Positions 43,508 through 57,170 of a stretch of DNA of 64,000 nucleotides are shown piece after piece; position 1 is the stretch's first letter; every line of letters starts with the position of its first letter. The position numbers and the translations under genes were made by a program. A model generated the notes under the pieces. That model was not told the DNA's origin. It worked only from the letters and a program-made list of their open reading frames with translations, and did not search any database. Location of the stretch: the NCBI GenBank assembly GCA_013350335.1, contig CM023537.1:44266111-44330110 (forward strand), given 5' to 3'. This DNA comes from Chimonanthus salicifolius (Eukaryota; Streptophyta; Magnoliopsida; Laurales; Calycanthaceae).

Positions 43508-46500
43508 TGTAACGCCCTGTCCTTTTCCACCCTTCCGAAAATCAGAGCCTAATTTTTTTTTTTAAAAAAATATTAATATGGAGAGAGCGGGGAGCGTCAC
43601 GACGCGAGCTAAGTCTAGACTTCCAAAGTCCGACCCTTAACTGGCCAAACCTATGTGTGCATGGACCAAATCCATGAAAACCAAAGCACACATAGAACTA
43701 AGTAAAACTTGCGGAATAAATCAAATATGCGGAACCAAACTGTTTAGATAGCAAAGTACAAGTCATGATTACTTTAAACTAAACATTCATTCAAACTTAA
43801 ATCAAACCATAGCAGTTGTCTACATTATTACATGTCCATATTAATGTATTCATAACGTCAATAAATAAACTCCATTCCAACACCCAAGCTTCTATGCTTA
43901 GCTTTCCTCGTGATCCTCAGCCTTTGCCTATCCCTTTCCTACGTCATCCACTAAGGATAGAAATAGGGCGTTAGATCAACGCGCCCAGTAGGTCTTCCGA
44001 TTAGGGTTACCACATGGTTAGTATAAAAACATACATATATCATCATAAACATGATCATCAAAATCTTATAAAACAATGCTATGTATGTATGCACATGTAA
44101 TGAGTCACACCCATCACAAATATACATAGCCATCACTTGACAGGACTCTCATCGTCAAGGTAATCCACAGTGTTCTTTTGTTTCCTCTTGATGGGACCTC
44201 ATCATCAAGTTATTCCTCCTGGTGGGACTCTCATCACCTAAGGAAGCCCCACAGTTGCATCACGGACATTCAGACGAAGTGTGGGCTCCCGTTTCCATAT
44301 TCATCACCCCATGCCATGCATGAGATGTTAATGAGTACATGCCATTTGTAAATAAATCCTAACATTCAAATCCCATTCGAAACATAATACTTTAACATAA
44401 GTAATTCATCAAAATCAAGATAAAACATCAAATATAAGAGTGGTTATAAAGAGGTAGGAAACCTACAGAAAGTTCACTTAAGTTGTCCTTTCTTCTCAAT
44501 CCATCACCCGTTCCTGACTTGTGCACCGTTCAAGTCCCGTTACCTTGTTTATATAACAGCGAGTCAATCACATATCCTTTTGATTTTTAATTAAGTTTAA
44601 ATCCCAAAAACCATCTTGTGGGGTTCACCCATACCCATGGCCGAACCTCACCCACTTTGGATTTGATCTTCCTTTTCATTTGATCAATACTATCCATATA
44701 ACTTATATAAACACCTTATATTAAATATTATACCTTGATAGGGTTCGGCCGTACAGCATGGCCGAACCATACCATTTTGGTTTGACCCCTCTTTCAAGTC
44801 CTTTAATCCTTCATTCCATTATAACTTGTATTTACGGTTTTGCCACTAACTAACCCTTGTTTAATTTTTGCTTAATAATCAAGGTCCACCACAAATTCAC
44901 CTTAGTAGGGTTCGGCCATACAATATGGCCGAACCTCACCACCTTAGATTTGGTCTTTTACAATCCTTCATTCATAAGATTACTTACTAATCAATCCATT
45001 TAATTACCTTAGTCCTTAACCATCCACTAACGTCATTTTATGGGGCGAACACATGGCCGAACCCTATATTTTTTTCTTTTATTCATCAAAACCTTTATCC
45101 ATCAAAGGATGGTTCTTATAACTCCATCCATTGGAATATTTTTAGACCTTTTGACAACCAAACACCATACATAGCACTTGGTGGGGTTCGGCCATACACC
45201 ATGGCCGAACCTCACCCCTTTGGTTTTGGTGCTCCCCTTTGTCATCCTTTATGATGAACATAAATATCCAAATCCTTCATTCTTTTAGCTATGTTAAACC
45301 CTTTTTAAAACATCATAAAAACCATTAACAATTTCTAATCATAATCTTAAATCCAAATACCCATACAAGGGTCCATGGGGTTCTCTTGACTCAATCCTTC
45401 CCATAATTATTCATGGTTTTGACATAGTAATTTAGCCATAATCTTAGTATGGTCCAGCCATCCAATGGCCAACCCAAAACATCAATCTTAACTCCAATTA
45501 AAACACCTAAGAACCTCCATAACATTTGATGGTTTTTAACTTCCAAAAGCCATCAAAATAACCAAAACATTTCATGGGGTTTGGCCATCCAAAGTGGCCG
45601 AACCCTATGATCCATGTTTTCTACCCTTTTTAACATCATCTTCCATGGTTTTTACCTTTGATAGATTCGGCCATACCATGGCCAAATCATGATCCCTTTA
45701 ACCAACTTATTTAACTAAATTTTATGAAACACTTACCAATCCTCTTAGCCTCTCTTCTTGCCTTTCGATCGTTGCTTCCTTCCTTCTTGCTCCCTTAGTC
45801 CTTAGCTGATTGTGTGCTTTGATCAATGGTGAAAACACCAAGGACTGGTTTGGCCAAGGAGGTAGAGTTTGAGAGAGAAAATGAGAGAGAAACTTAGCCT
45901 TGGGTGAAAGTGATAAACCTAGAGATGCAACTCCTTTTCTCCAAGTCCTTTTGTCTTGATGGAGGGATCGGCCAAGGACTGAATTGTGTGAGAGACAACC
46001 AGCCAATATTCTTTGTCTTGAAAGGTAGGGAACGGCCAAGGAAAGGAGAGGGAGAGAGTGATGTAAAACTCTAACTCCTTGGTTAATGAGAGTTACTCAA
46101 AGGTGGTGTCCTTTGGTGACACCCTTTGGTAACCCCCATGTCTTCTCATCTCCTCCATTATGGTTTACTTGGGGGTTTCATCCTTGTGATGAAACACCCA
46201 TGCCTTTTCACCTCCCTTGTCCAATCGGCTACAACCTTTGGTGGTGTCTCTTGAGACCGTCCATCTCCCCTTGATTCCCATTAACACCCAATGTGGGGGT
46301 TTCATGCATGGAAGAATCTTCCCATTTAACCAACATGTGGGGGAGCTTGTTTTGGAGGTCTTTGAGATCAAGGCAACTCCTCACTGCCTCACTTGACTCA
46401 TTTGAATTAAAAGGTCTCCATGGCTTCCAATTTAACTCACCCAACTCATTAGCTCAACTTACCCTATTTAATACCACTCATTTAATGCACTTGAGTCAAC

Positions 46501-47209
46501 TCCATTATTTGATTCATTTCAACTCAATTCAGCCCCAACTCAACATAATTTAACACAACCCTTTTAGCACACTTGATGGTCCACATGGTCAACGTGGTCA
46601 ACATGGTCAACTCGACCATTGGGTCCCATTTGAACCTCTTGACCCAATTAGGCTCCATGACCCATTTATATGACAATTATCCATTTAAATGTGAGTTACC
46701 CAATTGCACATAGCTTACCCATTTATCCTCCATTGAACTCCAATTCAATTCAGCCTAACCCAATTAAACTTGAGCTCACCCAATGGTCAAACAAGTCCAC
46801 CATGGCCCATTGGGTCCCAATTGGATAGTTGACCTATTTAATCACACATACCCAATTACTTCCAACCAAATTCTATCCTTGATCCATTGGATCATAATTG
46901 GGCTATTGACCCAATTCTTAGCCATTTATTTCCATTGATCCACATCTACCATCCGTTGGGCAATTGACCCAACATTTGTCAAGCCTTACCCATTTACTTC
47001 TAACTAGCTCATATATGATCCATTGGGTCCCAATTGGACTTTTGACCCAATTAAATAATTCTTAGCCATTTATTTCCATTGATCCACATCTACCATCCGT
47101 TGGGTCATTGACCCATCATTTACCCATCTAAGGTTCATATCTTTTTAATTCACCATCTCAATGGACAGTTTCCATATATATAACTAACTTGAAAATACGG
47201 GGTGTTACA
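43508..47209 (-). mobile_element. Complete LTR family Y (minus sense), 3702 bp
   Basis: TGTAACGCCCTGTCC (43508) to CGGGGTGTTACA (47209). On minus it is preceded by a purine tract (AAAAAGAGGGTTATAT, 47210-47225) and followed by a primer site, so both a 3' and a 5' LTR context are present. Array, leader repeats (44110-44300), hairpin (43968-43988) and a 105-codon exon frame are shared with the other Y copies. Confidence 0.85.
44610..45690 (-). repeat. Palindrome array (Y, minus copy)
   Basis: About nine units or half units (near 44618, 44737, 44906, 45037, 45181, 45372 half, 45450, 45572, 45663). Some have decayed, for example the unit at 45037 lost much of one arm. Confidence 0.82.
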
Positions 47210-47720
47210 ATATAACCCTCTTTTTAAAATTTTCATCCCGAAAATCGAACGAAATAGGGTTCCAAAGCTTCTGCTGATTCCACTTTAACTAGTTTTCTAG
47301 CTTCACCTTCCTGGAATTCCATCGGCTAACTAAAGAGTCAGGTGATCAGTCTAACTCGGCAGTTGCCCATAGCTTCCCATTCAAGTTCCACTAAACTCTT
47401 AACTTTTCCACTAAGTACATCTCCAATATTAAGCATATCTCCATTTGCACATAAGTCACTATGTGACTAACACCTTTTGTTTAAATCTTCTTCAATGCTG
47501 AGTATCTCACAATACCAACTTTCCTGTGATACAAGTCGTAGTACGACCAACATCTTTTCCTTAAAACTTGGGATGTAAGTTGAAACATGTCCCAATCATT
47601 AGATCAATATGTCCTCTATGAGACCAACAGGTCCATCATACTACCAACATGTCTACCATGGTACCAATACCTAACATCAATTCAAACTACCATTGAAACT
47701 CTCATCCATGTTTATACGCA

Positions 47721-48215
47721 TCCATGAATATAACCCCCCTATGGGTATAATCCATTCATGGAAACAATCCATCCTTGGTATCACTCTGTCCATGAGTATC
47801 ATCTATCCATGATTACTATCCGTCCATGAATATGACCCTCCTTCTGGGTATAATCCATTCATGGCATAAATAATCCATTCTTGGTATCACTCTATCCATG
47901 AGTATCATCTACCCATAATTAATAATCATCCATGAATATAACCCACCTATGGGTATAATCCATTCATGGAAACAATCCATCCTTGGTATCACTCTGTCCA
48001 TGAGTATCATCTATCCATGATTACTATCCGTCCATGAATATGACCCTCCTTCTGGGTATAATCCATTCTTGGTATCACTCTGTCCATGAGTATCATCTAC
48101 CCATAATTAATAATCATACATGAATATAACCCACCTATGGGTATAATCCATTCATGGAAACGATCCATCCTTGGTATCACTCTGTCCATGAGTATCATCT
48201 ATCCATGATTAATAT
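47721..48215. repeat. Tandem repeat of about 104 bp, alternating A-B-A-B-A
   Basis: Five units start at about 47721, 47823, 47929, 48031 and 48119. A-type units contain CCTATGGGTATAATCC and GGAAACAATCC; B-type contain CCTTCTGGGTATAATCC. The fourth unit has lost about 18 bp. Alternation means a dimer of about 208 bp was duplicated. Confidence 0.88.
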
Positions 48216-49372
48216 CCGTAGAAACAACACTCGAATGAATCACTATATGACTGTGACAAACATATCAAATCACAAATATACCTCAACCACTTAGCAAGAC
48301 TTAGGGCCCATGACTTACCAAGCGGAAGACCCACGTCCAACGTGATCCGGTCTACCTCTCCCTGCATCCTTTCACCCCAAGGATGATTCAGTCAAGCTCT
48401 AAGGCGGTCGATCCGCATCTTACGAAGATAGCACCACCCCCATGGGGTAAAATAGTACCTAGCTGTGCACATTCCCGCACATCAATTGTGCAAAATAGCC
48501 GTGAGAACGCCCTCCAGCGCATAGCATGCGAGGGACCCACTCCTCAACGGTAACCCTACGGGACCAAGTCTCCGTATTTCGTATCGAGGTTTCCACAGTC
48601 TCATAGCTACTCTAAGCCATACTCATGGAATCTATATTCTTATCTCATCACTATCATGTGAGATATGCACCCATACCACGTCTTAGTATAATCAAGTGAC
48701 CTCGTCACCTTTACCATGGAACTACTGTATCTATCGTGGGGTCGATATACCCACCAATTGTCGTCATCGACCCATTGATCAACTTAGTTTCTCATCAGAA
48801 TCTATGTTCACATACTTGGGGAAATTCCCTGATCATCATCTTGTATCTCTTGTTTTGGGGAGTTTTCCTATGTATCACGTAATATCTCCTGTTTTGGAAA
48901 ATTGCCAAATAAGCACTCTTTGTATTTCTTTGTTTTTGGGGAAACTTCCTAAATATCAAGTATCATTTCTCAATTTGGGGAAATCCTGATGTTCTGCTGT
49001 TCTCAAGGAAAACCTCCCTAAGTATCATGTATCACTTCTCAGTTTGGGGATATTGCCAAATCATCACTCTTTGTTTTCCTTTGTTTTTTGGGGAAAATCT
49101 CTATATTCCTGTTGTTTATTTCTCAATGTGGGGATATCGGGGAAGTCTATTCTACTTTGCTATGTATGATATATCCACTTATGATGACTGTACTTTACTT
49201 TGCTATCTTTAATTGTTGTTCTCAGATTGATTGTTTAGTCTGAGTCTATCGAAATAAATTAATCCGGCCCCTAGTCAGCGGACTCCAAAGAGTCGGTCAG
49301 TTGGGATTCTTATCTGTCAGTGAGACATGAAATCGTCTTAATCTTACTTCGATGATTCAACTTCCCGTTTCG

Positions 49373-49385
49373 CTCTGATACCAAC
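49373..49385 (-). promoter_or_regulatory. Primer-binding site next to LTR X
   Basis: On minus GTTGGTATCAGAG directly follows the LTR end at 49386; it is the complement of the initiator-Met tRNA 3' end. It defines the sense direction used for all Tekay-type LTRs here. Confidence 0.85.
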
Positions 49386-50409
49386 TGTAACACCCCATTC
49401 AAAACTTGCGGGTTATACTTAATCTCAATCTAACTGTAGGTTATAATAGATCCTAAGATTACTCCATTTTTAGATAGCAAAGTACATAATCATATTCTCC
49501 AAAATTACTAAAATAACCTTAAACTAATCATTCATTCCAAACCATCCAAAACATACCTAACCATAGCAAATATTTAACTAAATTATTACATGCCAATATC
49601 ATCTAACTATCAAATTACATTGTTCATATAAACTTAAATAAAAAGTCCATAAATCAATCCATAATTAAAAGTCCATTCAAAAACCCCAAGCTCCTATGCT
49701 TGGTTTCCTTCACGATCCTAGTTCTTCCCCTTTCCTGCGTCATCCACTAAGGATAGAGATAGGGCGTTAGATCAACGCGCTCAGCAGGTGTTTCCGATTA
49801 GGGCTACCACAAGGTTAGTATAAAACATGCAAATATCATAATAGTACATGATCATCAAAACCTTATAAAAACAATGCCATGTATGTTATGCACATGTAAT
49901 GAGTCCCACCCATCACAAATATACATAGCCTCCTCTTGACGGGATTCTCATCGTCAAGGTACCCCACAGTGGTCTTTCAGAAGCCCTGACGGAGTGTGGC
50001 CTCCGGTTTCCTCTTGATGGGATTCTCATCATCAAGGTACCCCACAGTGGTCTTTCGGACACCCCGACGGAGTGTGGCCTCCTGTTTCGATAATCATCAC
50101 ACCACGCCATGCATGAGATGTCAATGAGTTCATGCCATTTGTAAATACACCTTAACATACAAAACCACTTTGAAACATAGTTACTTAGCACGTATTTCAT
50201 CAAAATTAAGATAAAACATCAAATATAAGTGTGGTTACAAAAAGGTAGGAAACCTACACAATGTTCACTTAGATTGACCGCTCTTTTAAACCGTCACCCA
50301 TTCACGACTTGTACACCGTTTAAAAAGGTCCCGTTACGTTATTTATATAACAGCAAGTCAAACACATGTCCATTTAATTTCCAACTAAGTCTAAGTTTCA
50401 AAACCCACT

Positions 50410-51345
50410 TTGTGGGGTTCGGCCATACTACATGGCCGAACCTCACCCACTTAAATTTTGATCTCCTTTTTTTATTTAATCCAAAACCATCCAAATAACT
50501 TAATCTTCCAAATGTACCTTGGTAGGGTTCGGCCATACAACATGGCCGAACCTTACCACTTTGGTTTTGGCCCATCTTTCATATCCTTTGGTCATTTCAT
50601 TCCATATTTACAATTGTGCCATTAAACTAACCCTTGTCTAATTTTGCTTAATAACCAATATTCATAACCAATCCACCTTAGTGGGGTTCGGCCATACAAC
50701 ATGGCCGAACCTCGCCATCTTAATTTGGTCCTTTAAATCTTTCATACATACATCTCCATTTGATTTTGCCCAATTACATTATAAGTTAACCACTAAGTCC
50801 ATCAAATGACCATTAGTGGGGTTTGGCCATACTACATGGCCAAACCTCACCCTATGGATTTTGTTCCCCATATTCCATCATCTATCATGGTTGATCACTT
50901 TAATACTAAATCCATAATTAAGCATATGTGATTCTTAAATCAAAGCATATAACAATTCATAAATTCCAACATAATCTTAATCCGATTATCCCATCAAAAC
51001 AGTCCATGGAGTTCGGCCATACACATGGCCGAACCCTATGGTTCTCTTAACTCAATCATTCCATCATTTATATATATAATTTAGGCTCAACACTTTAGCC
51101 ATAACAACCATATGGTTCAGCCATCCTATGGCCGACCCAAAATATTACACTTATATCCATTCAAAACCCCTTAAAACTTTCATTACATGGTATGGTTTTT
51201 ATCCCTCAAAAACCATAACCATTACTAAATCCTTTCATGGGGTTCGGCCATCCAAAGTGGCCGAACCCTATGATCCATGTTTTGCCATTTTAAATAGCAT
51301 CCTTGATCTAAACCCTTGATAGATTCGGCCATACAATGGCCGGAT
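50410..51345 (-). repeat. Palindrome array (X, complete minus copy)
   Basis: Units near 50413, 50522, 50682, 50817, 51006, 51114, 51237 and 51322, nearly identical in order to 35388-36190. Confidence 0.85.
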
Positions 51346-53332
51346 CATATTCCCTTGACCAATTTATTTAACAAGGGTTTATAGTGCACTTACCAATACC
51401 GCGACTCCTCCGGTTCTTTCACTCCTTCTTGACCTTCTCCTTCCTTAGTCCTTCCTTCCCCCCTTCCTTCTTGATCTTTAGCCGATCCAAACCTTGCTGG
51501 AAACCCCTTGAAATGGTTCAGCCAAATTATTGATTTGAGAGAGAGATAGAACTTTGGCCTTGGATGAGGTGATAAAACCTTGGTGCAAAACTCCTTTGCT
51601 CTATGTCTACTTTGTCTTGGTAAAATGATCGGCCAAGGACTGAATTGTGTGAGAGACAACCAGCCAATGATCTTTGTCTTGAGAGGTGAAAAACGTCCAA
51701 GGGAGAGAGAGGGAGAGAGTAAAAATGAAACTCCTTTGGCTAATGAAATTCAGCATAAGGTTGGCACCACATGTAACTCCCATTTGCATTCATCTCCTTA
51801 TTCTATTTGGGGGTTCCATCTTTGAGATGGAACCCACCGACGGTTTTTTGGCTCTTGGCTATCCTAAATGCAACCCCTTCTCCACCACTTCTCCATGTGT
51901 GTACCCATATGTAACTCCAATTTGCTTAATGCCAAAATCATCCTTGAGATGAAACTCCCAAGGTACCCAACGGCTTCCCAAAGGTCATCTTGCTGTATGC
52001 ATTCCTCCCATCATCCATCTCTCATTATCGTTGCATGTGAGAGTTTCATATGGAAATGAAACTCCCAAAGGCTCCAACGGCTAGCCTTTGTTAGCCTAAT
52101 GTAACCGCCATTCTACATTCAAATCTTCATGTAGGGGTTTCATCTTAAAATGAAACTCCCATGTGCTAAACCGTCCCTCCATTGGCTGTCCCTTTAAGGA
52201 CCCATGCATGGAATAAACCTTCATGCCATTCCAACATGCATATGGACTTAAATTTGAAATACACTTCTCACCTATGTAACTCCCATACAACGACATTATC
52301 ATTCATCACTTATTTAGGAGTTACATGCATGGGATGACCATGCAGCCAACGTTTTTCATTGTTGGAACATTTCATCCACACACTTTACTCCTTTGAGATA
52401 AATATCTCCATAACTTCCCATCCAACTCATATGACACAACTCACCCATTTAACTCATCAATTTAATGCAACTCAACCCATAAATTCCACTCAACTAAACT
52501 CCATCATTTATTTCAACTCAATCTTCAATTTGAGTTATCTTAAACACTTGTTAACATTCCATTCAATTTAGCCTAACCCAATGAAACTTGAGCTCATCTA
52601 ATGGTTAATCATGTCCACAACAACCCATTGGGTTCCAACTGTAACGCCCCGCCCTTTTTCACCCGTTTTCCGAAAATAAGAGTCTATTTTTTTTTTTTTA
52701 AATAGAAGAGTGAGAAAGGGCGCGGACGTCACGACGCGAGTTAAGTCCGAGCTTTTAAAGCCCGGCCCTTAACTGGCCAACCCCACGGGTGCGCGGTGCT
52801 AAGTCCACGAGAACGGTTCACGCGTAGGAAGTAAGCTCGCGGATTATAGTTATTGCGGAACATGATAATAGAGTCTATCCTACCGGTTTTTAGATAGAAG
52901 GGAAGATACAACATTGAATTACCAAAATGCCCCTATGTTCATATTTATATCACAAAATATAATCGTCCATAAGTAACGTCCAAAACATCGCAAGAAATGT
53001 AAACTTATACAACCCGACAAGCTAAGTTACTTTAAAATTACATCTCCAAAATGTAAACGTAAATAAACTAAGACTGCACTGCCCAAGCCCCTAAGCTTGG
53101 CTCCTGTCATGTCCACCGCTTCCGCCATCCCCTGCGTCATCAGCTAGGGTAGAAGTAGGGCGTTAGTCAACGCGCCCAGTAGGACTCCGAGTAGGGCTAG
53201 CACATGGATTAGTGATAACACATATACCGATAAAATAACATATAACAAAATAAGCATGTGATGAATGTTATGCCATGGGTGCCTATGTCATGTGTCCCAC
53301 CCATCATCCGTATGATCATACAATGTATTATC

Positions 53333-53515
53333 CCCATGTTTGCTTCTCAGTCGCCCCGACGGAGCATGGACTCCGGTTATAGCCCTCAGGCTATCCCCAT
53401 GTCTGATTCTCGGTCGCCCCGACGGAGTATGGACTCCGGTTATGGCCCCTCAGCTATCCCCATGTTTGCTTCTCGGTCGCCCCGACGGAGCATGGACTCC
53501 GGTTTGTTTATTTTT
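53333..53515 (-). repeat. Tandem leader repeat in Z, about 63 bp x 3
   Basis: Units with GTCGCCCCGACGGAGCATGG, then ACTCCGGTT, at about 53352, 53415 and 53478. The GGAG/CTCC arms again form a hairpin, matching the leader repeats of the other Tekay-type copies. Confidence 0.82.
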
Positions 53516-54084
53516 TTCGGCCCATGCCATGCATGAGATGTAGTGCATTATGCTATGTAATATATATATAATCCATATACTCAACATATCATACATAGCC
53601 ATATAATGCATAATATTAAAATATAATCCGCATGACTCATAACTTAAAACTCATCATAAGATAAATCATAATCATAAAGCTATCATAAGCCAAATCAAAA
53701 TAATTTAAAATACCATCACATATCCATCGCTTACAAAAAGGTAGGAATCCTACCGAATACCGTGTCGCGTTCCGTTACGTTTTTCGCTCGATAATCCGGT
53801 TGTCGATCGCGTACCGTTTGCGACGTCCGATACCTTATTACATTTACCGAATTAGTCCATACGTTATCCATGATTAAGGTCATAATTGATCCATCTAATT
53901 AGACCCATTAATGGCCATTAATTATGTTATAATTTTATCACAAATCAGCCCTTATCTTAGCCCATTATCCATTAGTTAAAACACATAGATAAATCCCATT
54001 TTTGGCCAATTTACGAGCCTAAAACGCAGCAACTTTCCGCTTCATTTAATCATTCATAATGTATTCGATTTTCATGTCTAATCC

Positions 54085-55455
54085 ACATAGGGTTCGGCCA
54101 TGTACCATGGCCGAACCCATGGTTCTTCAATGTGGCACTTATTTACCGTTTTGCCACTCCTCTCTCATGGTTCAATCATCCATTCGTTTATGTATCTTCT
54201 AAGTCCAAACTTCGTCCCTAATTTAGATCCATTAGGGTTTCATTGACCATGACCTAACATCCATAAAAAAAACAACCACCTAATTTAATTAAATTTGTAA
54301 TCATCTAACTCCATATATGATTCAATAATTGGCCCATAATCATGTACTTCCAAATGGGTCATGGGTTCGGCCATACACCATGGCCGAACCCATGGTGCCT
54401 ATTTCCATTCCCTTGGGTCCATTTTACCTTCACCAAATGAAATTAAATCATTCATTTAAAATCCCATTTTTCATCTCATTTAAAACATCACATACCTACT
54501 CATAAATCCATTTAAATTTATCATCTCTTTCCATCATTTTCCATTCCTTTTACCTTCATTAAAAATCACTAAATCATCACCAAAGGGTTCGGCCATACAC
54601 CATGGCCGAACCCATGGTTCATGGCTCACTTTCATGGATGTTATTTTAAAGACTAAGTTTTGTCCCAAATTAATCCAATTTGAAATTACTAATCTTCGTT
54701 CATTTTGGCCCTTTAAAACAAACTCCTAAGCATTGATACATACATTAATCTTAGCCTAAAATTGATCCAAGATTGGGTCATGGGTTCGGCCATACATCAT
54801 GGCCGAACCCATGATGTTTCTTTCTCCATTTTTCTTGGTTTCATTTACCCATTTTAACATATTTCCAAATGAAGATTAAATCATCCATCTAAATCTTCAT
54901 TTCCATCCAAAGATTACTACATACCATACTTACTCATCTATTCAAATTCCTATTCCTCCATATTATTTTCCATGCCTAAAAGTCCCATAACCTTACTATA
55001 GGGTTCACCTTTATGGATGCCATTTTCAAAGACTCATGTTTTGTTCCAAAAAATAATCCATTTAAAATCACTAACCTTCATTCATTTTGGCCCTTTAAAA
55101 AAAAAAACTTATATCATACACTTTGTAATCCATTTAAAACTATCATCTTCTCCATCATTTTCTATCTCTTCACTCTCATTAAAATAATTAATCATCACCG
55201 TAGGGTTCGGCCATGTACCATGGCCGAACCCATGGTTCATGGTTTATCTCCTCCATGCTATTTTAGAAGTCATAATAATCATGTGCATTTCCCATGATTT
55301 TCTCATCTTAACAATCCTTTAAAATCACCCATTCTTAACCATTTGAAACCTAATTTTCATTAACCATTCTCCACCATTTTAAACCTTCACACCTTAATTA
55401 AAAATCATCCACATTTACCATGGGGTTCGGCCATGCTACATGGCCGAACCCTATG
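54085..55455 (-). repeat. Palindrome array (Z), six units
   Basis: Units at about 54088, 54362, 54584, 54779, 55202 and 55422. The unit at 54364 has uninterrupted 15-bp arms CATGGGTTCGGCCAT and ATGGCCGAACCCATG around a 5-nt loop. Spacing is 200-420 bp, wider than in the other copies. Confidence 0.9.
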
Positions 55456-57170
55456 GCCCATTAAACCATAAAAATCCAATTTTTCCTATGCTTAATAAAG
55501 ACTTAAAAATTCCATTAAAAATTCCATTCTTCCATTTCATCCATTTCTTAATCCATTCCTCCATTTTTATCCATTTCTTATCCTATCTTTTGATGGATCT
55601 TAGATCCATGGCCCACAACATTTTTGGCCATATTTGGTCTAAGAAATGGATTCCATATCCTATCTTTAGAAATATAAACTCTTGTTTAAGAAATTCTTAC
55701 CTCACCGACGACTCCTCCGGTCCTTCTTTCTTCTTTGCTTCCCTTAGCCCTTTCTCCTTCTTTCTCTTCTTGATGATCGGCCAAGATGAGCTTGATCAAT
55801 GGTGTGGCCCTCCAAGCTTAGGATTGGCCAATATTGAGTGAGTTTGTTTGAGAGGGATGGAGAGGGGAAGGTGATGGAAAACAAGATCTTAGCCTTTGAT
55901 CTTGAGGTGGTGATGGTTGATCAATGCTTGGTCTTCCCTTTTCTTCTCTTCTTTTCCTCTAAGTCTTCTTATTTTCTTCTTTTCTTCTCTTGATACATGG
56001 AGGGACGTTTTTTTTTGGGTGTGAAGAGAGGGAGAGTGAAATGAGAGGGATGAGATGGAAAACCCATCTCATCTTTGGTCTTACTTGGACCATACCCCTC
56101 CATCATGTCTCCACCAACCAAAGTATGGGCTCCCTTGACCTTGGTGGTGGTGGTTGAGATCCAACCACCAAGCATGGCTCCCATGTCCTCTTTGACTTGT
56201 TTATGTTGACCCTAATTAATCAACTTAATTAATTAAGTTAAGTCCTCACTTAGGTTAATTAATTTCTATCCAATTTAATTCCATCAAATTATCTATGTAA
56301 TAAATCCACCCAAGTCAACCATGGTGGACGGTCCCCACCTATACCTACCCCACCCGCCACCTCACTTGATGAGGTGGAGGTGCGCCCCACTTGGCCATGT
56401 TATTTTAATTCCATTGATTTTAACTTAGATAATTTTACAATAATTTTAATCAATTTAATTTACCTTAATCCACCTTAGTCTTCTTAAATTTATCCATGGT
56501 TGACCAAGTCAACCATGATGGTTGGTCCCACTTTTTCCTTGGTCCACACGCCACCTCAATTGGTGAGGTGGAGGTGGGCCCCATTTGGTCATATTATTTC
56601 ATTTCATTACTAAGTTAGGGGTTTTAATTCCAAATCACCCTTTTTAAATTAATTGGCCCACCATTGGGCCCACGGCCCAACCGATTATTTTCTGCCCCTT
56701 TACCTTAGGGTTTGGACCAATTTTGATCCATTGGGTCCCACATGGTGATCGGGCCCACTTTGACTCAAATTGACTATCTTTGACCCAATTACTTCTCATT
56801 GACCCATTAAATGGATTTCATCCAATTTGTGGCCCAATTGGCCATTCTTGGACCCTTGTCCCAACTTTTGATCCATTTGGTATTCCATCATGTCAAAATT
56901 CAATTTAAAATCAATAAATGCCAAATATATATTGATTCGAAAATTCGGGCTATTACACCAACTGGGTCCTTTGACACAATTAACCACTTTGACTCAAATA
57001 AATGTACATTACCCATTTAACTTAATTTGAATCTTATATCAAGTACATTGGTTCCTACTTGAACAATGGTTCCTACCATCTTCTCATCTACGATCATAAC
57101 CCTTTAATTCATAATTCCAATGGAATTTTCGTAAATATTGATATATTGAAAAATCTAGGATATTACAATA

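Larger units (their letters stand above)
47210..49385 (-). mobile_element. Non-coding internal region of a Tekay-derived element
   Basis: 2.2 kb between LTR X (5' side, 49386) and LTR Y (3' side, 47209) in minus sense, with primer site at 49373-49385 and purine tract at 47210-47225. It contains leader repeats, a segment (48290-48600) similar to LTR V at 20740-21240, and a tandem array. No gag or pol remains, so it resembles a LARD-like non-autonomous element. The plus-strand 97-codon frame at 48696 reads leader repeats antisense and is not a gene. Confidence 0.65.
52640..56957 (-). mobile_element. Solo LTR Z, Tekay/Del-like, 4318 bp, TSD CCAAC
   Basis: TGTAACGCCCCGCCC (52640) to TTCGGGCTATTACA (56957), with CCAAC at 52635-52639 and 56958-56962. 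It interrupts LTR X cleanly, so it is younger than X. In minus sense: donor GAG|GTAAGAATT at 55700, six well-preserved palindromes, leader repeats, hairpin at 53158-53177, end. It is closer to copies A and B in its arm sequence (CCATGGGTTCGG) than to X or Y. No coding sequence. Confidence 0.93.
49386..57167 (-). mobile_element. Complete LTR family X (minus sense), split by solo LTR Z
   Basis: TGTAACACCCCATTC (49386) to CTAGGATATTACA (57167); own sequence 49386-52639 plus 56963-57167, 3459 bp. It reads continuously across the insertion when aligned to 36485-37704. On minus the end is followed by the primer site, so this is a 5' LTR. Array at 50410-51345, donor near 51395, leader repeats 49915-50100, hairpin about 49767-49787. 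Confidence 0.85.

Noticed and set aside
48696..48989. 97-codon frame with LGKFP/LGSFP/LGKLP periodicity
   Set aside because: Antisense reading of leader repeats in the retroelement; periodicity comes from the DNA repeat.
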